Notes under the pieces: model-generated
Told to the model about the DNA's origin: nothing
The model's database searches: none
The model's input: only the letters and a program-made list of their open reading frames with translations
Assembly (NCBI GenBank): GCA_049698215.1
Contig: JBAVXH010000025.1
Location: 1 to 8,285, forward strand
Direction: 5' to 3'
Origin: PALSA-894 sp049698215
GTDB lineage: Bacteria; Pseudomonadota; Alphaproteobacteria; Rhizobiales; Xanthobacteraceae
DNA: 8,285 nucleotides
Translations under genes and position numbers: made by a program
Part shown: one piece after another, positions 6,233 to 8,285 of the stretch
How the letters are laid out: each line of letters begins with the position of its first letter
Position numbering within the stretch: the stretch's first letter is position 1

Positions 6233-7192
6233 TCAGTTGTTGATGACGAGCCCGAGCTTCTTGATCAGGCCGCTCCACTTCGCCTCATCGCGCGCAATCA
6301 GCGCCGCATAGTCTTCCGGCGTGCCGGGCGCCGGATCGCCGCCATCGGAAACGATGCGCTTGCTGATTTCCTCCGATGCGATGATCGCGCGCATCTCCTT
6401 GTTGATCCGCTCGATAATGGGACGCGGCGTCCCGGCGGGCGCCGCGATGCCGTAGTGCAGAACCGCCTCGAAGCCCGCAAGGCCGGATTCGGCTGCAGTC
6501 GGCACGTCGGGCAGCGCAGCCGCGCGTTTCGGCGCCGCGACCGCAATCGCCCGGATCTTGCCAGACTGTATGTTACCGAGTGCAGGCGCGATCGTATTGA
6601 AGGCGAGTGGCACGTGGCCGCCGACCAGATCGTTGGTGAGTGGACCTGTCCCCTTGTAGGTGACGATCGTGATGTTCGCGCCGGTCATCAGTTTCATCAG
6701 CTCCGCGGCGAAGTAGTTGAGGGTAGGCGGCGGCGGGGTTCCGACCGAGAGCTTGCCGGGCTCCTTCGCGGCGAGCGCGAGCACGTCGGCAAGCGTCGCC
6801 GCGGGCAGCGACGGGTGCGCCATCAGCACGATCGGCGTCGATGAGATCGTGCCGATCGGCGCGAAGTCCTTCACCTCGTAGCCTGTGTTGGCAGGCAGGC
6901 TAATGCCGGTTGTGAACATCACCAGCGTGTAGCCGTCGGGCGCTGCCTTCGCGGCCGCGCGCGTGCCGATCACGGCGCCGGCGCCGGGACGATTTTCGAT
7001 CACGATCTGCTGGCCGAGCGCGGGCGCAAGCTTTGCCGCCATCACGCGCGCGATCGTGTCGACGCCGCCGCCCGCCGGATACGGCACGATCAGGGTGATC
7101 GGACGATTGGGGTAGTCGTCGGCGCGTGCGGTGTGCGCACACAGGAGCAAAGATACAGCCAGCAGGGTCGCGGCAACTCGCGTGGTTCGCAT
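6233..7192 (-). CDS. Bug/TctC-family tripartite tricarboxylate transporter substrate-binding protein
   Basis: A complete 319-residue periplasmic binding protein. It has a Sec signal peptide: MRTTR, then a hydrophobic core to about residue 18, with a likely signal peptidase I cut after ARA at 22-24. A Cys at 18 lies in LLLC, which is a poor lipobox, so a lipoprotein is unlikely. Mature family motifs: PITLIVPYPAGGGVDTIAR (31-49), the ligand-loop block IENRPGAGAVIGT (65-77), AAPDGYTLV, VTYKGTGPLTNDLVGG (178-192), ALPDVPTAAESGLAGF (226-241) and APAGTPRPIIERIN (251-264). AGGAG/GGGGAGG sits 3-5 nt before ATG 7192. It is the first gene of a probable three-gene operon with the lipocalin-like and AbgB-like genes, so its ligand is plausibly an amide-linked or aromatic carboxylate hydrolysed by the latter. 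No TctA/TctB permease genes are nearby. Confidence 0.95.
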   Translation of the reverse strand: MRTTRVAATLLAVSLLLCAHTARADDYPNRPITLIVPYPAGGGVDTIARVMAAKLAPALGQQIVIENRPGAGAVIGTRAAAKAAPDGYTLVMFTTGISLPANTGYEVKDFAPIGTISSTPIVLMAHPSLPAATLADVLALAAKEPGKLSVGTPPPPTLNYFAAELMKLMTGANITIVTYKGTGPLTNDLVGGHVPLAFNTIAPALGNIQSGKIRAIAVAAPKRAAALPDVPTAAESGLAGFEAVLHYGIAAPAGTPRPIIERINKEMRAIIASEEISKRIVSDGGDPAPGTPEDYAALIARDEAKWSGLIKKLGLVINN

Positions 7193-7206
7193 CGGCTCCT
7201 CCCCGG

Positions 7207-7218
7207 CTGCCTTGGCAG
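7207..7218. promoter_or_regulatory. Inverted repeat CTGCC-TT-GGCAG just upstream of the binding-protein gene
   Basis: A 12-nt dyad with perfect 5-bp arms and a 2-nt centre, ending 15 nt before the ATG at 7192 and abutting the purine-rich ribosome-binding site. Its position suits an operator or a leader hairpin controlling the Bug/lipocalin/AbgB operon. Short dyads are frequent in G+C-rich DNA, so this is only a candidate. I could not identify -35 and -10 elements with confidence. Confidence 0.25.
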
Positions 7219-7276
7219 TCTATTCCTGCACCAAAGGACGGGCCAGCGGCGTGGCAGCAGTGGCGCCATGCAGCCC

Positions 7277-7324
7277 AAGCAGAAGCAGAAGCAGCAGAAG
7301 CAGCAGCAGCAGCAGCAGCAGCAA
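7277..7324. repeat. CAG/AAG trinucleotide repeat tract (about 16 triplets, including seven consecutive CAG)
   Basis: Read on the + strand the tract consists of AAG and CAG triplets, ending in seven uninterrupted CAG units (7301-7321) and a CAA. It lies wholly in the 142-nt non-coding gap between the start of the Bug gene (7192) and the stop of the YkgJ-like gene (7335). Open frames through it (poly-Gln on +, poly-Leu on -) are low complexity, have no recognisable domain and overlap real genes, so I do not call it coding. Pure triplet runs of this length are uncommon in bacterial genomes and can vary by slippage. Because it lies upstream of the operon, length changes could affect its expression. 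Confidence 0.85.
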
Positions 7325-7334
7325 ATGCGCCCGC

Positions 7335-7919
7335 TTACGCCCGCACGCGCGGTTCCTTGCGCGCATCGATCGAACCGTTCGGGCCGGGAACAAGACGCAC
7401 CGATTCATCCGGTCCGACGTGACCGACATCGATCTCGCGGTCGGGAAGAACGATCGTGACGCGTGCGCCGACGCGGATGGTGATGATGCGCGGCGGCTTG
7501 GCGCGCATGCCTTCGAGCGCCCAGCGCTTGAACGTCTCGAAATAAGGCGGGCTACGCCAGGCCGAGGGAACACCCGGATCGACGAATGCGGTGAGGTGCC
7601 CGCCTTCGCCGATCACCAGCGCAAACTTCGCGCGCTCCGGCTTCCACTCGGGCCCCAGGCTCGTCGTCAGCATCCACTCGCAGAAAAAGGTGCGGCAGTC
7701 GGCTGGGCGCGTCTCATAGATGCCGCAGCCCTTGCCGCGCACGCAATGCGGACACCACACGCCGGGCAGCTTGTCGAAATCCACGACCGCGATGACCTTG
7801 CAGCACAGCGTGCAGGTTCCGCAGGCGCGCCCCGGCACCACGCGCGACAATGCGCGCGCGGCCGCGCTCGTATCTGTGCTATCTGATCCGTCCGCCAAAG
7901 GGTTGACCTCGGAGGTCAT
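7335..7919 (-). CDS. YkgJ-like cysteine-cluster protein (putative zinc/iron-chelating domain)
   Basis: 194 residues with nine Cys, all in the first half. The cluster CGTCTLCC at C33, C36, C39 and C40 is followed by CPHC (C56, C59), GKGCGIYETRPADC (C65, C75) and FFCEWM (C80). This is the signature of the YkgJ/UPF0153 group, thought to chelate zinc or iron; some members resemble flagellin lysine methylases, but most have no assigned function. The C-terminal half (about 95-180) is a soluble, beta-rich extension with no motif I can name, including a RIITIRVGARVTIVLP strand pair. There is no signal peptide or membrane segment. ATG 7919 is the first ATG after an in-frame stop, and its ribosome-binding site is weak (AGGGTGATG about 10 nt upstream). 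It is separated from the downstream Bug operon by 142 nt, so it is probably an independent unit. Confidence 0.82.
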   Translation of the reverse strand: MTSEVNPLADGSDSTDTSAAARALSRVVPGRACGTCTLCCKVIAVVDFDKLPGVWCPHCVRGKGCGIYETRPADCRTFFCEWMLTTSLGPEWKPERAKFALVIGEGGHLTAFVDPGVPSAWRSPPYFETFKRWALEGMRAKPPRIITIRVGARVTIVLPDREIDVGHVGPDESVRLVPGPNGSIDARKEPRVRA

Positions 7920-8012
7920 GCCGATCGCATCACCCTAGACATCATCCCTCACTACGAAAGGACCCGCACCGTGTCGAGGTCCGCGCTTGTTCTTGCCGCT
8001 CAGAATTTCTGT

Positions 8013-8050
8013 GCGCCCGTCTTGTTCGACAAGGTCGAGAAAACGGGCGC
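8013..8050. other. Long imperfect stem-loop downstream of the SMP-30-like gene
   Basis: Outer arms GCGCCCGT (8013-8020) and ACGGGCGC (8043-8050) are perfectly complementary. An inner hairpin CTTGT-TCG-ACAAG (8021-8033) stacks directly on the first arm, leaving a 9-nt bulge on the other side. A further dyad CAGAA-T-TTCTG (8001-8011) is adjacent. The structure begins 23 nt past the stop of the SMP-30-like gene on the - strand, where a terminator would be expected, but no T-run follows. A transcript-end stabilising structure, a Rho-dependent end or a repeat-type element are all possible. Confidence 0.4.
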
Positions 8051-8073
8051 CTCCTTCAATGCCGCAGGGCTCG

Positions 8074-8285
8074 TCACGGCTTCAGCGCACCCTGCACACT
8101 CGTGTAGAGGGCATAGAGCGATGACGAGCCGCAGATGTACAGTCTATTGCGTTGCTGACCGCCGAAGCACAAGTTGGCGACAGTTTCGGGTATGTGGACC
8201 TTGCCAAGCAGATCGCCCTCAGCCGTGTAGCAGCGCACGCCGTCTTCGTTCGGATCGCCCCAGCCCACGGAGCACCAGACCCGCC
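8074..8285 (-). CDS. SMP-30/gluconolactonase/LRE-family protein, C-terminal end (5' part outside window)
   Basis: About 69 C-terminal residues are visible and the frame stays open to the window edge, so the start lies to the right. The Val codon at 8266-8268 is internal. Seen in the sequence: RVWCSVGWGDPNEDGVRCYTAEGDL-type text, then LLGKVHIPE, VANLCFGG and NRLYICGSSSLYAL, matching the last two beta-propeller blades of SMP-30/gluconolactonase-like proteins (typical pattern: G-V-x-x-Y-x-x-x-G-x-L-L, then I-P, then FGG, then LY). These six-bladed propellers are metal-dependent lactonases or hydrolases of sugar lactones and related esters. The metal ligands lie mostly in the missing part, so activity cannot be judged. 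The fit with neighbouring hydrolase genes is only suggestive. Confidence 0.82.
   Translation of the reverse strand, partial: RVWCSVGWGDPNEDGVRCYTAEGDLLGKVHIPETVANLCFGGQQRNRLYICGSSSLYALYTSVQGALKP

Noticed and set aside
6219..6278. N-terminal extension of the lipocalin-like protein to ATG 6278
   Set aside because: It would overlap the end of the Bug gene by 46 nt, and the family similarity begins at MKNIVGTW.
7220..7573. - strand frame with a run of 16 Leu resembling a membrane segment
   Set aside because: The Leu run is just the CAG/AAG repeat read on the other strand. The rest overlaps the YkgJ-like gene out of frame.
7131..7886. 251-codon + strand frame containing a Ser/Arg-rich run from the triplet repeat
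   Set aside because: It is opposite the signal peptide of the Bug gene and the cysteine cluster of the YkgJ-like gene. Its low-complexity stretch comes from the repeat.

Overview
The window is high-G+C bacterial DNA, densely coded, with short gaps and genes on both strands. The mix of Bug/TctC periplasmic binding proteins, metal-dependent hydrolases and a DUF47-Pit phosphate pair suggests a soil- or rhizosphere-type alphaproteobacterium (Hyphomicrobiales, Bradyrhizobium/Rhodoplanes-like). A betaproteobacterium rich in Bug proteins cannot be excluded from sequence reading alone. No rRNA, tRNA, CRISPR array, insertion sequence or phage gene was seen.

Left block (+ strand, 1-2671): the C-terminal part of a Bug/TctC solute-binding protein, cut by the window edge; an amidohydrolase resembling 2-pyrone-4,6-dicarboxylate lactonase; and an ArgE/DapE-type M20 metallohydrolase. 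This looks like a small uptake-and-hydrolysis operon for an organic acid or N-acyl compound. It ends tail-to-tail, with a 3-nt spacer, against the central block.

Central block (- strand, 2675-4341): a two-gene operon of a PhoU-like DUF47 protein followed by a PiT-family phosphate permease. This is a common housekeeping arrangement for low-affinity phosphate uptake.

Right block (- strand, 4405-7192): a complete Bug/TctC binding protein, a small lipocalin-like protein and an AbgB-like M20D amidohydrolase. They are spaced so tightly (14 and 8 nt) that they almost certainly share a transcript. With the left block, this gives two binding-protein/hydrolase cassettes flanking the phosphate operon, on opposite strands and probably for different substrates. 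No TctA/TctB membrane subunits lie in the window.

Far right (7193-8285): a 142-nt intergenic stretch with a CAG/AAG triplet repeat; a cysteine-rich YkgJ-like protein on the - strand; a 154-nt non-coding stretch with inverted repeats; and the C-terminal end of an SMP-30/gluconolactonase-like gene running in from the right edge on the - strand. No gene-free stretch exceeds 300 nt.

Most genes belong to known families. The less ordinary points are the repeated binding-protein/hydrolase layout, the lipocalin-like gene embedded in one cassette, the triplet repeat, and the structured region near 8000-8050. I did not find convincing evidence of a wholly new system.
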